DNA of 64,000 nucleotides from JBBQXY01 sp038209195 (GCA_038209195.1 JBBQXY010000005.1:1-64000), one strand, 5' to 3'; positions 17,884-27,069 are shown, counted from the first letter of the stretch. Made by a program: numbers and translations. The notes: generated by a model from the letters alone, not told the origin.

Positions 17884-18987
17884 ATGCCAGACACAAACAC
17901 TACATTCGCTACAATCGAACAAGCAACAAAAAGCCCATTGTTAGCCGACGCCGTATTGGAAGGGGGAGGGGTTCGCGGCATTGGTCACGTAGGCGCACTT
18001 GTAGAAGCTGAAAAACGTGGGTACCAATGGGTAAACGTAGCAGGCACCTCGGCGGGAGCCTTCGTCGCCGCACTGCTCGCCGCTGACTACAAAGCTACTG
18101 AACTCTACGACATCATGAGCGCAGTAGATTTTCGCCTTTTTGCCGATACCCCAGGCCTTGACCGCTTAATGGCAAAGAAGATTTTCAACATCGCTATCCA
18201 TGGCGGCATCCATCCAGGACTTTATATGGAAAGCTTCATGCGCGAGAAACTGAACGCGAAAGGCATCAGGACATTCGGTGACTTGATTGTCAAAGGCCAG
18301 GAAGTCGATCCAACGCACCGTTATAAGCTGACCGTCATCGCCTCGGATATCAGTACTGGGCGCATGGTGCGTCTCCCCCACGATGCCATGTGCTACTATG
18401 GCTTAAATCCCGACGATGTCGATGTTGCCCGTGCAGTCCATATGAGTGCCAGTATCCCCTTTTTCTTTATTCCGGTGGATCAGCCCTATACCAATGGCAG
18501 CATTTGCCGTATTGTTGATGGTGGCTTGCTCAGCAACTTCCCCATCGCCATCTTCGATGTAACAGACCGCACACCATCACGTCCAACCTTTGGCTTCCGT
18601 CTCGTAGACCAACCACCGACAGCCACCGACAACGATCCTGTCGTTTTTACGCCCACAGGTAATGCCTACGAAATCATTCAGGCTCTGGTACATACTATGC
18701 TCACAGCACATGACAGATTGTACATGGACGACCATACCTACGTTCGTACCATCGCCATTCCAACGAATGGCATCAGTGGCACCCAATTCGACCTCAGTAA
18801 AGAAGAGGCAACAACACTGTTCCACAATGGCCAGCAAGCAGCGATAAAATTCTTCTCAACCTGGGATTTTGCAGCCTACAAAGCTACCTACCGTTCCGAT
18901 CAAACCCTGCCCGGACGCCAGGAACAACTTCACAATCAAATGAAAACCCTCAAAATGAATTCTCTCCCTCTATCACAAGCAAGCTAA
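17884..18987 (+). CDS. Patatin-like phospholipase
   Basis: This 367-residue protein has a complete patatin catalytic set: the oxyanion hole in EGGGVRGIGHVGAL (residues about 22-36), the nucleophile serine in GTSAGAF, and the dyad aspartate in VDGGLLSNFP. It should act as a serine acylhydrolase on lipid esters. No signal peptide is seen, so it is probably cytoplasmic or loosely membrane-associated. A spaced GGAG lies about 13 bases before the ATG. It is a single-gene unit. Confidence 0.92.
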   Translation: MPDTNTTFATIEQATKSPLLADAVLEGGGVRGIGHVGALVEAEKRGYQWVNVAGTSAGAFVAALLAADYKATELYDIMSAVDFRLFADTPGLDRLMAKKIFNIAIHGGIHPGLYMESFMREKLNAKGIRTFGDLIVKGQEVDPTHRYKLTVIASDISTGRMVRLPHDAMCYYGLNPDDVDVARAVHMSASIPFFFIPVDQPYTNGSICRIVDGGLLSNFPIAIFDVTDRTPSRPTFGFRLVDQPPTATDNDPVVFTPTGNAYEIIQALVHTMLTAHDRLYMDDHTYVRTIAIPTNGISGTQFDLSKEEATTLFHNGQQAAIKFFSTWDFAAYKATYRSDQTLPGRQEQLHNQMKTLKMNSLPLSQAS

Positions 18988-19019
18988 CCACCCATCATCC
19001 TCCCCAACCACGTTAAAAT

Positions 19020-19080
19020 GTAGTGATGCCCCTCGTGGGCATCAGGGGAGGGGCGTCGGCATCATGGGCGGGGCGTTGGC
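19020..19080 (+). repeat. Short hairpin repeat after the patatin gene
   Basis: GTAGTGATGCCC, CTCGT and GGGCATC make a seven-pair stem, followed by two GGGGCGT/CGGCATC-like units. It belongs with the GTAGGGA family noted at 5650 and 51066, and may end transcription between convergent genes. Confidence 0.45.
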
Positions 19081-19098
19081 ACTAAGCGAAACGTCAGC

Positions 19099-19602
19099 TC
19101 ATTGATTATGCATCGGCCTCCTATAATAAGCCATCTGTGTCGGAGCTTCTTCAACACCAACCATAATGGTAGCGAGGTGCGAAGTATCATACTCAGCCAA
19201 CATTCCCAATAGCTCGTGGCAAATATACTCTGCCAACCGTTCAGCCGTTGAGTTTTCTATCGGTAATTCCACCACATCACTGTGCGGGAAAACATAACGT
19301 TTGTCCCGAAACTGGATTTCCCAGCTATCTACTGCCTCCGTTAACTGCAAATGAGGGTTGCGCATCGGCAACAAAAAGCGATGATTGAGCCGCTGGCAAA
19401 TCTCCCTCGTCAATCTTTTGAGGATCGTAAAGTCAAAGACAAGGTTATCCTCGTTAAGCGTTCCCTTTATCTCCACCAGTACGCCATAATTATGGCCATG
19501 TAAGCGTTCGCATTTACCACCAAAGGTAATGAAATGCGCCGCGCTAAAACGCAAATTGCCGCCCTCCACTTTTACCTTTCGCAATATCTGCTCACTTTCC
19601 AT
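19099..19602 (-). CDS. 6-pyruvoyl-tetrahydropterin synthase / QueD family protein
   Basis: This 167-residue T-fold protein keeps the family zinc ligands (His in FSAAHF, two His in HGHNYG) and the catalytic cysteine four residues before HGH (KCERLHGH). A C-terminal ENSTAERLAEYI carries the usual pterin-binding acidic residue region. QueD makes 6-carboxytetrahydropterin in queuosine synthesis and PTPS acts in biopterin synthesis. No queC, queE or queF is in the window, so the pathway is open. It lies 23 bases after the DJ-1/PfpI gene and probably shares its transcript. Confidence 0.88.
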   Translation of the reverse strand: MESEQILRKVKVEGGNLRFSAAHFITFGGKCERLHGHNYGVLVEIKGTLNEDNLVFDFTILKRLTREICQRLNHRFLLPMRNPHLQLTEAVDSWEIQFRDKRYVFPHSDVVELPIENSTAERLAEYICHELLGMLAEYDTSHLATIMVGVEEAPTQMAYYRRPMHNQ

Positions 19603-19625
19603 CTCAACCTCCTATCACCATCAAC

Positions 19626-20150
19626 CTACGAAGCAGCAAGCGCATTGACCAACTCGCGACAGAAGGACGGAATATCTTCCACCACACGCCCCCAAACCAT
19701 ATTATCTTCGCGGAACGCCGCTTCATCAACCCAGATACCACCAGCATTGATAATATCATCCTTAATACCACTTGAGCCAGTCGCTTTACGGCCATGTATT
19801 ATCCCAGCCGAAATAGGAACCCAGCCGCCATGACAGATCGTAGCCACGATTTTCCCTTGCACATGTACATCGCGTACAAGCTGCAGCACACCCTGATTCC
19901 GTCGCAATTTATCCGGTGCCCACCCGCCTGGAATGACCAGCCCATCCAATTCATCTGCGCCCGGTGCCTCAGTAATACTCACATCGGGAGTCATCTCCAA
20001 GCCATGTTTCCCACGCACACTCTCCGTTGACAGGCCAATGACAATCACCTTTGCCCCCTCTTCGCGCAGCCTCATCACCGGCACCCAAAATTCTAAATCT
20101 TCTACTTCATGAGCGACAAAATACCCGATAGTCTTATCTTGTAAACGCAT
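19626..20150 (-). CDS. DJ-1/PfpI family protein
   Basis: This 174-residue member of the glutamine-amidotransferase-like superfamily has the nucleophile elbow ICHGGW (Cys about residue 105) and the upstream glutamate region of PfpI-type proteins. Known relatives include glyoxalase III/deglycases, stress chaperones and peptidases, and sequence alone does not decide among them. It is the first gene of a two-gene unit with the QueD-like gene. Confidence 0.88.
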   Translation of the reverse strand: MRLQDKTIGYFVAHEVEDLEFWVPVMRLREEGAKVIVIGLSTESVRGKHGLEMTPDVSITEAPGADELDGLVIPGGWAPDKLRRNQGVLQLVRDVHVQGKIVATICHGGWVPISAGIIHGRKATGSSGIKDDIINAGGIWVDEAAFREDNMVWGRVVEDIPSFCRELVNALAAS

Positions 20151-20344
20151 GGTTAGCTCCTTCCAACTCGCTCAAAACAGTTCAATCAGCATATTGTCTG
20201 CTGTCTCGCTAAACTACCTCCTATTATACTCCCGGCAGGTACAGAAAGCGTTCAAACATAGTACCCCAAAATACCTGTGCAGAACATTCAATCACGTTGT
20301 ACAATGAGCATCAACAAAACGTCCGCTCTTCAGGAGTTCTCTAC

Positions 20345-20989
20345 GTGTCAATTACACGCCTTGTACTCGTTCGCCATGGAGAAACGTTCGCCAACCGCGA
20401 CTACCGCTACATCGGAGCGCGCGACGACCCCATGAGTCCACTTGGCCAAACACAAGCACAACAGCTTGCGCAGGCACTCGCTGTGTTCCCGCTCGCCGCC
20501 GTCTATAGCAGCCCACTCCAACGAGCCTACCAGACCGCCATCCCCATCGCGCAGCAACACTCTCTTGAAGTTCAGCATGCTGATGAGCTTCGCGAATGCA
20601 ACTTTGGCACCTGGGAAGGATTAACCCGTGCCGAAGTACTTGTGCGGAGCCCTGAAGACGCCTATCAGCTACAGAAATGGGAGCATAATGCTGAGCTAGC
20701 CCCGCCAGAGGGCGAGAGTTTCTCTGCTATGCAGAAACGCGTTTGTGCCTTCGTCGAGCAACTAGCCAAAGCATACCAGGATCAAACCATCGCACTCGTG
20801 TCGCACGTTGGCCCCGTCAAGGTCATCCTATGCGCTGCACTAGGTGTCCCCCTTACCTCTTCTGCTCGAATCTTTCTGGATCCAGCAACCATCAGCATTG
20901 TTGATTGGCGCGATTTGAACCATGCCACAGTGCGTCTGGTTAATAGCCACGCCCACCTCGGTTGGGAGCAAGCTCGCTGGATGCAGTGA
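20345..20989 (+). CDS. Histidine phosphatase family protein (phosphoglycerate mutase-like)
   Basis: This protein of about 214 residues has the catalytic RHGE box (LVLVRHGETFANR), the second Arg in SPLQRAYQTA, the acid ECNFGTWEG and the second His in VSHVGPV. Relatives dephosphorylate alpha-ribazole phosphate, sugar phosphates or other small esters. The GTG start at 20345 is chosen because CAGGAG lies eight bases upstream; a TTG frame start at 20297 is less likely. No cobalamin genes are nearby. Confidence 0.9.
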   Translation: MSITRLVLVRHGETFANRDYRYIGARDDPMSPLGQTQAQQLAQALAVFPLAAVYSSPLQRAYQTAIPIAQQHSLEVQHADELRECNFGTWEGLTRAEVLVRSPEDAYQLQKWEHNAELAPPEGESFSAMQKRVCAFVEQLAKAYQDQTIALVSHVGPVKVILCAALGVPLTSSARIFLDPATISIVDWRDLNHATVRLVNSHAHLGWEQARWMQ

Positions 20990-21007
20990 ACTTGTAAACT
21001 AGCTAAC

Positions 21008-21037
21008 TGGACACTAATTGTGGCATGCTGGTATACT
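21008..21037 (+). promoter_or_regulatory. Promoter for the SCP2-domain gene
   Basis: TGGACA (21008-21013) and an extended -10 TGGTATACT ending at 21037 are spaced by 18 bases, 60 bases before the start codon. Confidence 0.55.
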
Positions 21038-21097
21038 AGAGCAATGTTGGCAGGAGCCTTTCCTGCAACGAGAAAAAGGTTTTAGGAGAGAACAACA

Positions 21098-21421
21098 ATG
21101 ACAGTTGCCGAAAGCTTCGAACTAATGCCGAGTGTATTTAATCCCGCGGCAGCATCAGGCATGAACAAAACCCTCCAATGGAACGTCACTGGAGAAGAAG
21201 CGGGCGTATGGGCGGCCCAAATCGCCAATAATGCATGCAACATTATTACCGGCGGCGTTGAGAAGCCTGATATCACCTTTACTGTCAGTGATAAAGACTG
21301 GCTTGCTATCACCGAAGGCAAACTGGACGCGATGAATGCATTTATGACAGGCAAGCTAAAAATTGCTGGCGATATGATGCTTGCCATGAAAGTACCCAAT
21401 CTTTTCCCAACTCGACGCTAA
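21098..21421 (+). CDS. SCP2 sterol-carrier domain protein
   Basis: This 107-residue stand-alone SCP2 domain has WNVTGEEAGVWAAQI, then DITFTVSDKDWLAITEGKLDA and AFMTGKLKIAGDMMLAMK, the usual lipid-binding pattern with a hydrophobic tunnel. It may bind fatty acyl or other hydrophobic ligands. AGGAGAGAACAACA precedes the ATG. It has its own promoter and a hairpin terminator, so it is monocistronic. Confidence 0.88.
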   Translation: MTVAESFELMPSVFNPAAASGMNKTLQWNVTGEEAGVWAAQIANNACNIITGGVEKPDITFTVSDKDWLAITEGKLDAMNAFMTGKLKIAGDMMLAMKVPNLFPTRR

Positions 21422-21454
21422 TCTGACCTACAGTTTTGACACTGTCTCGTAGCT

Positions 21455-21501
21455 ATAAGGTGTACCGCCATTGATACAATACAGTTTACGGTACACCTTA
21501 T
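21455..21501 (+). terminator. Hairpin terminator after the SCP2 gene
   Basis: ATAAGGTGTACCG (21455-21467) pairs perfectly with CGGTACACCTTAT (21489-21501) around a 21-base loop, followed by TTTG. Confidence 0.6.
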
Positions 21502-21548
21502 TTGTGCTGTGATCGTGCTTCCGCCCCACTTTTATGCCCTTTTTCCAC

Positions 21549-21577
21549 TTGCACTCCTCGCTCTCCTATGGTATACT
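21549..21577 (+). promoter_or_regulatory. Promoter for the HTH gene
   Basis: TTGCAC (21549-21554) and TATACT (21572-21577) have a 17-base spacer, 66 bases before the HTH protein start. Confidence 0.6.
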
Positions 21578-21642
21578 CATGGTAACTAACTATGTCTTTG
21601 CCTGGCACTTGAAGTACGGCAATCCGTAGAAAGGCGTCTCAC

Positions 21643-22128
21643 ATGGCCCTTAGGAGCGATGAGCTACATTTTAACCTACAGCACCTCAATGGTATGTTGA
21701 CCACACATGAAGCTGCGAAACAACTTGACCTCAGTTACTGGCATTTTATGCACCTCGTGGAAGCTGGACGTATCCCAGGCATGCGCATCGTTGACCGCTG
21801 GCTCTTCTCTCCCGTCGATCTAGTCGAGTACCGGCGCAGTAAGTACGGTGAACTGGAAGACATGGCCAAAACAGCTCTCGAACACCCAGCCATCGGGCTC
21901 ACCGAAAAGCAGGAAACCATCTGCCGCTACATTGTCAACAGCGAACGCCCCTCTCAAATTGCACGCAAACTCCAACAGTCACGTCAGGCCGTCCACTCAC
22001 AAATCACGCTCATTCGCGGCAAAGTCTTACGCCTCCAAACCCCCAAATCATCTACCACCATCAACTCGCCCTCTGACCGCTCACGCCACAAGAAAGCTCC
22101 GCTCCCATTGAAACCACCTCAACCTTAA
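21643..22128 (+). CDS. DNA-binding protein with excisionase/MerR-like helix-turn-helix
   Basis: This 161-residue protein has an N-terminal excisionase-type winged HTH (GMLTTHEAAKQLDLSYWHFM, then GRIPGMRIVDRWLFSPVDLVEY). A second region (GLTEKQETICRYIVNSERPSQIARKL, then SRQAVHSQI) resembles a sigma-region-4 or LuxR-type HTH. The tail is basic and Pro/Ser-rich. The two DNA-binding units suggest a small transcription regulator. No integrase is nearby, so a phage excisionase role is not supported. Targets are unknown. Confidence 0.75.
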   Translation: MALRSDELHFNLQHLNGMLTTHEAAKQLDLSYWHFMHLVEAGRIPGMRIVDRWLFSPVDLVEYRRSKYGELEDMAKTALEHPAIGLTEKQETICRYIVNSERPSQIARKLQQSRQAVHSQITLIRGKVLRLQTPKSSTTINSPSDRSRHKKAPLPLKPPQP

Positions 22129-22172
22129 CTCTACGATAAACACGACATAAAAGTTATTTTACCTGCTCATAC

Positions 22173-22213
22173 ATGACGAAATAGCGACAGCAAAGCCGTC
22201 GCTATTTCGTCAT
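22173..22213 (+). terminator. Bidirectional terminator between convergent genes
   Basis: ATGACGAAATAGCGAC (22173-22188) pairs perfectly over 16 bases with GTCGCTATTTCGTCAT (22198-22213). It lies between the HTH gene and the convergent nitrilase-fold gene. Confidence 0.75.
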
Positions 22214-22247
22214 ATAACATCATCTCATTTCCCAGGCCAGGCCGAAC

Positions 22248-23315
22248 TTATCGCTCAGGTTTGACCCAGATGCCGCGCTCATGCATCAGGTCAATCTGCT
22301 TCTGAATAACCTTTTCTCGATACTCCGCATGCTTCATCGGTTCGCGGTCCAGATACAGGTTTTTGGGATAGATGGGCTGTTCGTAGACAAGCTGGTAGAG
22401 CTCGGTGCGCAAGTCTTTCATCCAGTTATCCCACTGGGCGCGAGCTCGGTGGTCACGCATCGCTTCGATATCGATCACACCCCCTACATAGGTTGAACCA
22501 GCACCATAATCTTGCCGCCCAACAATCATGCCCTTGTAATTGATGATGAAGGAGCGACCACCAAAGGTATCGATCGGCGTATCTTCTTCCGGGAAGAGAT
22601 AGTACGTACCCATATTGGGAGCCACGAGATACATATTGTTGTCAAGCGCACGAGCACGACTCTGTATCTCAAAGATGTCGTTGCCAGTGGCTGGATGAGG
22701 ATAGGAAGCGCGGTAGACCACTTCTGCCCCGTTAAGGGCCAGCGCACGCGCATTTTCAGGATAGGAGCCTTCATTCGCCATCATAATACCAAGCCGACCA
22801 ATCTCCGTATCCACCACTGGCCAGAAAGCATCCAGATTCCTACCATACCTTTCAATCCACCAATCCAAAATATCATGTGGGCAAACCGAGTGCTCAACTG
22901 GGAAAAGCGGCGATACTTTGTAATGTTGCAGGATTACCTCGCCTTGAGGATCAATAATGAAACCAACATTGAAGTACCGATCTTTAATTTCAGGATGTCG
23001 TGCCTTTGCCTGAGCCATAATAAAAGCATTGTACTGTTGCGCAATTTTGCCCAGGGCTTCTGTCTCCTCGCAGGGAATATCAATGGCACATTCCCTGGCA
23101 AACTGAACATGGTCCAGATCGAGCACTTCATCGTTGAAGCCTTGTAGCGCACCCTCAGGGAAAGCAATCAGGCGCACAGGTAAATCAAGGCTTGAGAGCC
23201 ATGCCGCAGCTTTGACAAGATGGGAAAGATGTTCGAGGTTGCGCTTGATATCGCCTCGCGTGCGGATACCTCGCACAGTAGGAATGAGTCCAACAGCAGT
23301 GTAGGGCTTAATCAT
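22248..23315 (-). CDS. Nitrilase-superfamily protein lacking the catalytic cysteine
   Basis: This 355-residue protein has the carbon-nitrogen hydrolase fold. The catalytic Glu is in AFPEGAL and the catalytic Lys in LQHYKVS. At the nucleophile site the sequence reads GIMMANEGSYPE, where active relatives have C (for example CDDGNYPE in aliphatic amidases), so Ala (codon GCG) replaces Cys. The rest of the block, including YPE, is intact, which argues against decay. The ATG at 23315 follows AAAGGAGCGAGAC. It may be a non-hydrolytic scaffold or binding protein, or may use another residue. A true enzyme of this fold, AguB, lies at 50 kb for comparison. Confidence 0.82.
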   Translation of the reverse strand: MIKPYTAVGLIPTVRGIRTRGDIKRNLEHLSHLVKAAAWLSSLDLPVRLIAFPEGALQGFNDEVLDLDHVQFARECAIDIPCEETEALGKIAQQYNAFIMAQAKARHPEIKDRYFNVGFIIDPQGEVILQHYKVSPLFPVEHSVCPHDILDWWIERYGRNLDAFWPVVDTEIGRLGIMMANEGSYPENARALALNGAEVVYRASYPHPATGNDIFEIQSRARALDNNMYLVAPNMGTYYLFPEEDTPIDTFGGRSFIINYKGMIVGRQDYGAGSTYVGGVIDIEAMRDHRARAQWDNWMKDLRTELYQLVYEQPIYPKNLYLDREPMKHAEYREKVIQKQIDLMHERGIWVKPER

Positions 23316-23380
23316 GTCTCGCTCCTTTGTTGTAGCAGGAATATCAATGTCAACAATTATAGCATCTCTACATCCCACTC

Positions 23381-23713
23381 TCACCTCCCCAGCCCAGCAT
23401 CCGTAAAACTACTCGTAAAAATGCTCATAACCTCACCAGCATCGGGCTCCGTCAACACCTCAATACTCGTAATCCATTTGACCCATTCAAAACCACGCCG
23501 TCCTGGTGCCACTAAGCGCAGTGGAAAGCCATGCTCATGTGAAAGTGGCTCTCCTTCAACATCTGTCGCTAACAATGCCGCCCGTGCTTCCTCCAGTGGC
23601 AAGCTCCAACGGTAGCTCGTCACCGAGACGAAACTCACATAGCTCGCATCCTCATGAAGAATAACATAGCCCAGCAGACGTCCAATCCTTATCTCTCGTG
23701 CAACAATGACGGC
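23381..23713 (-). pseudogene. Remnant of a molybdopterin-dependent (sulfite-oxidase-type) oxidoreductase
   Basis: About 85-90 residues match the C-terminal half of the PF00174 molybdopterin-binding domain: VSFVSVTSYRWSLPLEEA, LLATDVEGEPLSHEHGFPLRLV, then PGRRGFEWVKWITSIEV. The N-terminal half with the molybdenum-ligand cysteine is missing. The open frame reaches back only to a stop at 23714, has no ATG, and overlaps the 3' end of the DUF1786 gene. This looks like a truncated remnant. A GTG at 23638 could in principle start a short protein. Confidence 0.6.
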
Positions 23714-24840
23714 TCAATCGCAGGCGCAAGTTGCGCATCGTGATCGGCCAACGCACGCAGTAAGCCAAAGCAACCGGCAAGCATCATATCACCATGGGGT
23801 GTTGCCTCATAAGGCTGTAACGTTGAGCCGCGTAGCATTTCGCGCCGTGGCCCTGTCACCGCCAGAAAAGGAAACCGTCCATCGCTCGTTGCAGGCCGAT
23901 CGAGGATCAACGCACCATGCCCACTAGTATGAAAAACCTCTTCGTTAGTGAGCGTCCCTTGCGCCAGTTTCTTCAACATATCTTCCAGTTGCGCACGATT
24001 GATTTCGCCGGTATGGTGCTCAAATATACCCGTGATACGCCCATCCACCAGGTGAAAAGCCAACGTATGGAAATTGCCAATGTTACACACAATACTATCT
24101 CGCTCTTGCCTGACCAACGGGTCTTCCAACGCACCTAGTACCGCCGCGGAGCCAGTATCCATTAAAAGTAATGGGATTTCAGATGATGATTCGCTCAGCG
24201 TAATATAGCGTGACGCGCTTTTGGCAATGGCACGTAATCGCGTCAAATCAGCGGGTGTTTGTGCGGCGGAATAGGCAAAAGCACTGGGTTTCGGCTCTCT
24301 ACGCACCGTTTCAGCAATAAAATCGAAGCGAAACCGCCGATCACTGATACCCGCCGGCGCTGCCCCGTGATCAAAGGCCGCCAGAGCCAGCGCATCCACT
24401 CGAACAGCAACATCAAAAGCCTCCAGCGCACGAATAATGGCCACGGCATCAAAGTCCTGTAGCTCTATATGTACAACATCAGCATGCTCCGCTCTCTGCA
24501 CTGCCTCAGCCTCGTCAATTAGCTCAAAGCCCATCTGCTCTACCATCGTCAGGTCATCATCAAAGGTCCGTCCAGCCTCTGCCGTGACCGCCACAGCATA
24601 ACCAGCCAACGCGTGATCGCGAGCAGCCCAGTGACTAGGCCCACCACCCATCGTCACTCCCGTCAGCAAAATTGCCTTCCCTCCCTCAGTAGCACGCTTA
24701 ATACGCTCCGCGACAATAACCGTGGGAGAAGGCATAACCAGCTTAAAACAATTTTCGATCGTCTTCCCACTCTCGAACAGCAAAATATCTTGCGTCCCCG
24801 TACCAACATCAACAGCCAGAATACGCGTAGGTGATGACAT
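23689..24840 (-). CDS. DUF1786 family protein (putative ASKHA-fold ATPase-like)
   Basis: This protein of about 383 residues is recognisable as DUF1786 (PF08735), sometimes labelled as related to pyruvate-formate-lyase activation. The N-terminus ILAVDVGTGTQDILLFE resembles the phosphate-1 loop of the actin-like ATPase/sugar-kinase fold. Further blocks are MPSPTVIVAERI, LTGVTMGGGPSHWA and VCNIGNFHTLAFHL. GAGGAG precedes the ATG at 24840. No pyruvate-formate-lyase gene is in the window, and the biochemical role is unknown. Confidence 0.8.
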   Translation of the reverse strand: MSSPTRILAVDVGTGTQDILLFESGKTIENCFKLVMPSPTVIVAERIKRATEGGKAILLTGVTMGGGPSHWAARDHALAGYAVAVTAEAGRTFDDDLTMVEQMGFELIDEAEAVQRAEHADVVHIELQDFDAVAIIRALEAFDVAVRVDALALAAFDHGAAPAGISDRRFRFDFIAETVRREPKPSAFAYSAAQTPADLTRLRAIAKSASRYITLSESSSEIPLLLMDTGSAAVLGALEDPLVRQERDSIVCNIGNFHTLAFHLVDGRITGIFEHHTGEINRAQLEDMLKKLAQGTLTNEEVFHTSGHGALILDRPATSDGRFPFLAVTGPRREMLRGSTLQPYEATPHGDMMLAGCFGLLRALADHDAQLAPAIEPSLLHER

Positions 24841-24983
24841 AGAATTACTCCTCAATAATCACAAAGAGCCCTCTTTAGAGTTTGCTTTACTAGGAGTATA
24901 TCACGCATAGACCCCCCTATAACCCACATCCTCCCCGAAAATCGGGTACAATAGCACATAGTTAATTCACTCCGCACCCTAAT

Positions 24984-25107
24984 ATGTCAAGCGGGGATGC
25001 AAGGGGCAGCCGCCCCTTGACTGCACCCTGTCCGAGGGACAGGTAATAGAGGGCTGCGCCCTAGTTCTCTCTCTCTTTCCTACCGCCGGAGGCGGCCTGT
25101 CCAATGA
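24984..25107 (+). repeat. Multi-hairpin dispersed repeat with insert
   Basis: One copy of the three-hairpin repeat (AAGGGGC...GCCCCTT; AGGGCTGCGCCCT; GCCGGAGGCGGC) includes the CACCCTG...GGACAGGTAAT insert also seen near 15066. It fills much of the 305-base gap between the divergent DUF1786 and GH15 genes. Confidence 0.75.
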
Positions 25108-25145
25108 AGAACAAAAGTAGAAATCACAAAAAGAGGTGAAAGCTA

Positions 25146-27044
25146 ATGGATCAAACGAATCAAACGAACTCACAAGAATCTCCCCATCCCTCCCGCTCCT
25201 ATCAACCTATCGAGGACTACGCTATTATCGGCGACCTCCACACCGTAGCACTTGTGGGCAAAAATGGCTCCATCGATTGGTGCTGTATCCCATGCTTTGA
25301 CTCCCCCAGCGTCTTCGGCTCCTTGCTCGACGTCAACAAAGGCGGCCATTTCCGCATTGCGCCACCTGACACCCCTGGCATGGGTCACAAACAACTTTAT
25401 TTGCCAGAAACGAATATCCTCATCACGCGCTTCCTCACCGTCGATGGCGTAGGCGAGATCACCGACTTCATGCCTATTAAACAAGAGGGTTCCGCTCGCC
25501 ATCAGCATCACATCATCCGTTCTGTAGCCGTTGTACGCGGCACTCTTTCTTTTGATATGCTATGCCGACCAGCCTTCAATTATGCACGCGATACGCATGA
25601 GGTACACCTATCTAAAGATGGAGCTATCTTTCATAGTAAAAGTCTGTGCCTGGGACTGGCAACATCCGTACCACTTGAACAAGATGAAGAGGGCGGGGTT
25701 CGCGCCCATTTTACCTTGCACGAAGGACACGCGGTCCACTTTATTTTGGAAAGTGCTCAAGATAAAGATCTAGCACCGCTACGTCTCTCGCATGCACAGT
25801 ACCACCAAGCCTTTCAAGGCACCATCAATTACTGGCGGCGGTGGCTCTCTCAATGTCAATATCATGGCAGGTGGCGTGAAGTCGTGTATCGGTCCGCCCT
25901 TGTCTTAAAACTGCTTACCTATGCTCCAACGGGTGCGATTGTGGCGGCCGCCACCACCAGCTTACCAGAGACCATCGGCGGTCAGCGCAACTGGGATTAC
26001 CGCTATACCTGGCTCCGCGATGCCTCGTTCTCACTCTACAGTCTGCTGACCCTCGGCTTCACAGAAGAGGCGCAGGCCTTCATGGGCTGGCTAGATGCGC
26101 GTTGCCATGAACTTGATGCCAATGGCACCTTGCAGCCCATGTATGGTATTAAAGGCGAGCACGACCTGACAGAGTACACCCTCGATCATCTCGAAGGCTA
26201 TCGTAAGAGTGGCCCTGTACGCATTGGCAACGGAGCCTATAAGCAAAACCAGCTTGACGTGTACGGTGAGCTGATGGACGCTATCTACATCTATAACCGC
26301 TACAGCACCATTTCTTACGATTTATGGCAGAACTTACGTCGTTTACTGGAGTGGTTAGGCAATCATTGGCAGGACCCGGACGAAGGTATCTGGGAGGTTC
26401 GCGGTGGCCCGAAACGTTTTGTCCATTCACGCCTCATGTGCTGGGTAGCTTTTGATCGCGCATTGCGCCTGACACGCCATCGTGGCTTGCCTGCGCCCAT
26501 GGGTGACTGGATGCAAAAAAGTGCGGAAATCTACGAACAAATTATGCACGCTGGTTGGAACGAACAGAAACAAAGTTTTGTCCAATACTACGGTAGCGAT
26601 GCGATTGATGCCAGTGCCTTACTCATGGTACTGACCAATTTCGCAGGTTCCACCGATCCGCGCATAATTTCCACCATCGATCGCATTCAAAAAGAGCTGA
26701 CCAGCGATTCTCTGGTAAATCGCTACAATCCTAAAAAGGCAGCCGACGATGGATTGGGCAGTATCGAAGGCACCTTTAGCGCATGCAGTTTCTGGTTAGC
26801 TGAAAGTTTAGCACGGGCAGGCCGCCTGGACGAAGCACGCCTGATGCTGGAAAAGATGCTGACCTATAGCAATCACGTTGGCCTCTACGCCGAAGAGATT
26901 GGCCCCACAGGCGAAGCTCTGGGAAACTTTCCGCAGGCATTCACGCATCTCGCGCTCATCACCGCCTGCTATAATATTGACCAGATGCTCAATAAAACCT
27001 CAGGTCACTCCGCCATGAATTCTTTTGACGAAGCCAGTGGCTAA
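25146..27044 (+). CDS. Glycoside hydrolase family 15 protein (glucoamylase/trehalase-like)
   Basis: This 632-residue protein has an N-terminal beta-rich super-sandwich domain (YQPIEDYAIIGDLHTVALVG, IDWCCIPCFDSPSVFG) and a C-terminal alpha/alpha-six barrel. Catalytic-site blocks include RNWDYRYTWLRDASF and, near the end, DDGLGSIEGTFSACSFW, with a general acid/base Glu, and YAEEIGPTGEALGNFPQAFTH. Known bacterial members release glucose from maltodextrins or split trehalose. There is no signal peptide, so it is probably intracellular. AAAGAGGTGAAAGCTA precedes the ATG. The LacI regulator and sugar importer follow. Confidence 0.92.
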   Translation: MDQTNQTNSQESPHPSRSYQPIEDYAIIGDLHTVALVGKNGSIDWCCIPCFDSPSVFGSLLDVNKGGHFRIAPPDTPGMGHKQLYLPETNILITRFLTVDGVGEITDFMPIKQEGSARHQHHIIRSVAVVRGTLSFDMLCRPAFNYARDTHEVHLSKDGAIFHSKSLCLGLATSVPLEQDEEGGVRAHFTLHEGHAVHFILESAQDKDLAPLRLSHAQYHQAFQGTINYWRRWLSQCQYHGRWREVVYRSALVLKLLTYAPTGAIVAAATTSLPETIGGQRNWDYRYTWLRDASFSLYSLLTLGFTEEAQAFMGWLDARCHELDANGTLQPMYGIKGEHDLTEYTLDHLEGYRKSGPVRIGNGAYKQNQLDVYGELMDAIYIYNRYSTISYDLWQNLRRLLEWLGNHWQDPDEGIWEVRGGPKRFVHSRLMCWVAFDRALRLTRHRGLPAPMGDWMQKSAEIYEQIMHAGWNEQKQSFVQYYGSDAIDASALLMVLTNFAGSTDPRIISTIDRIQKELTSDSLVNRYNPKKAADDGLGSIEGTFSACSFWLAESLARAGRLDEARLMLEKMLTYSNHVGLYAEEIGPTGEALGNFPQAFTHLALITACYNIDQMLNKTSGHSAMNSFDEASG

Positions 27045-27069
27045 CATAGCCAGAATTGTATGAATGGCC

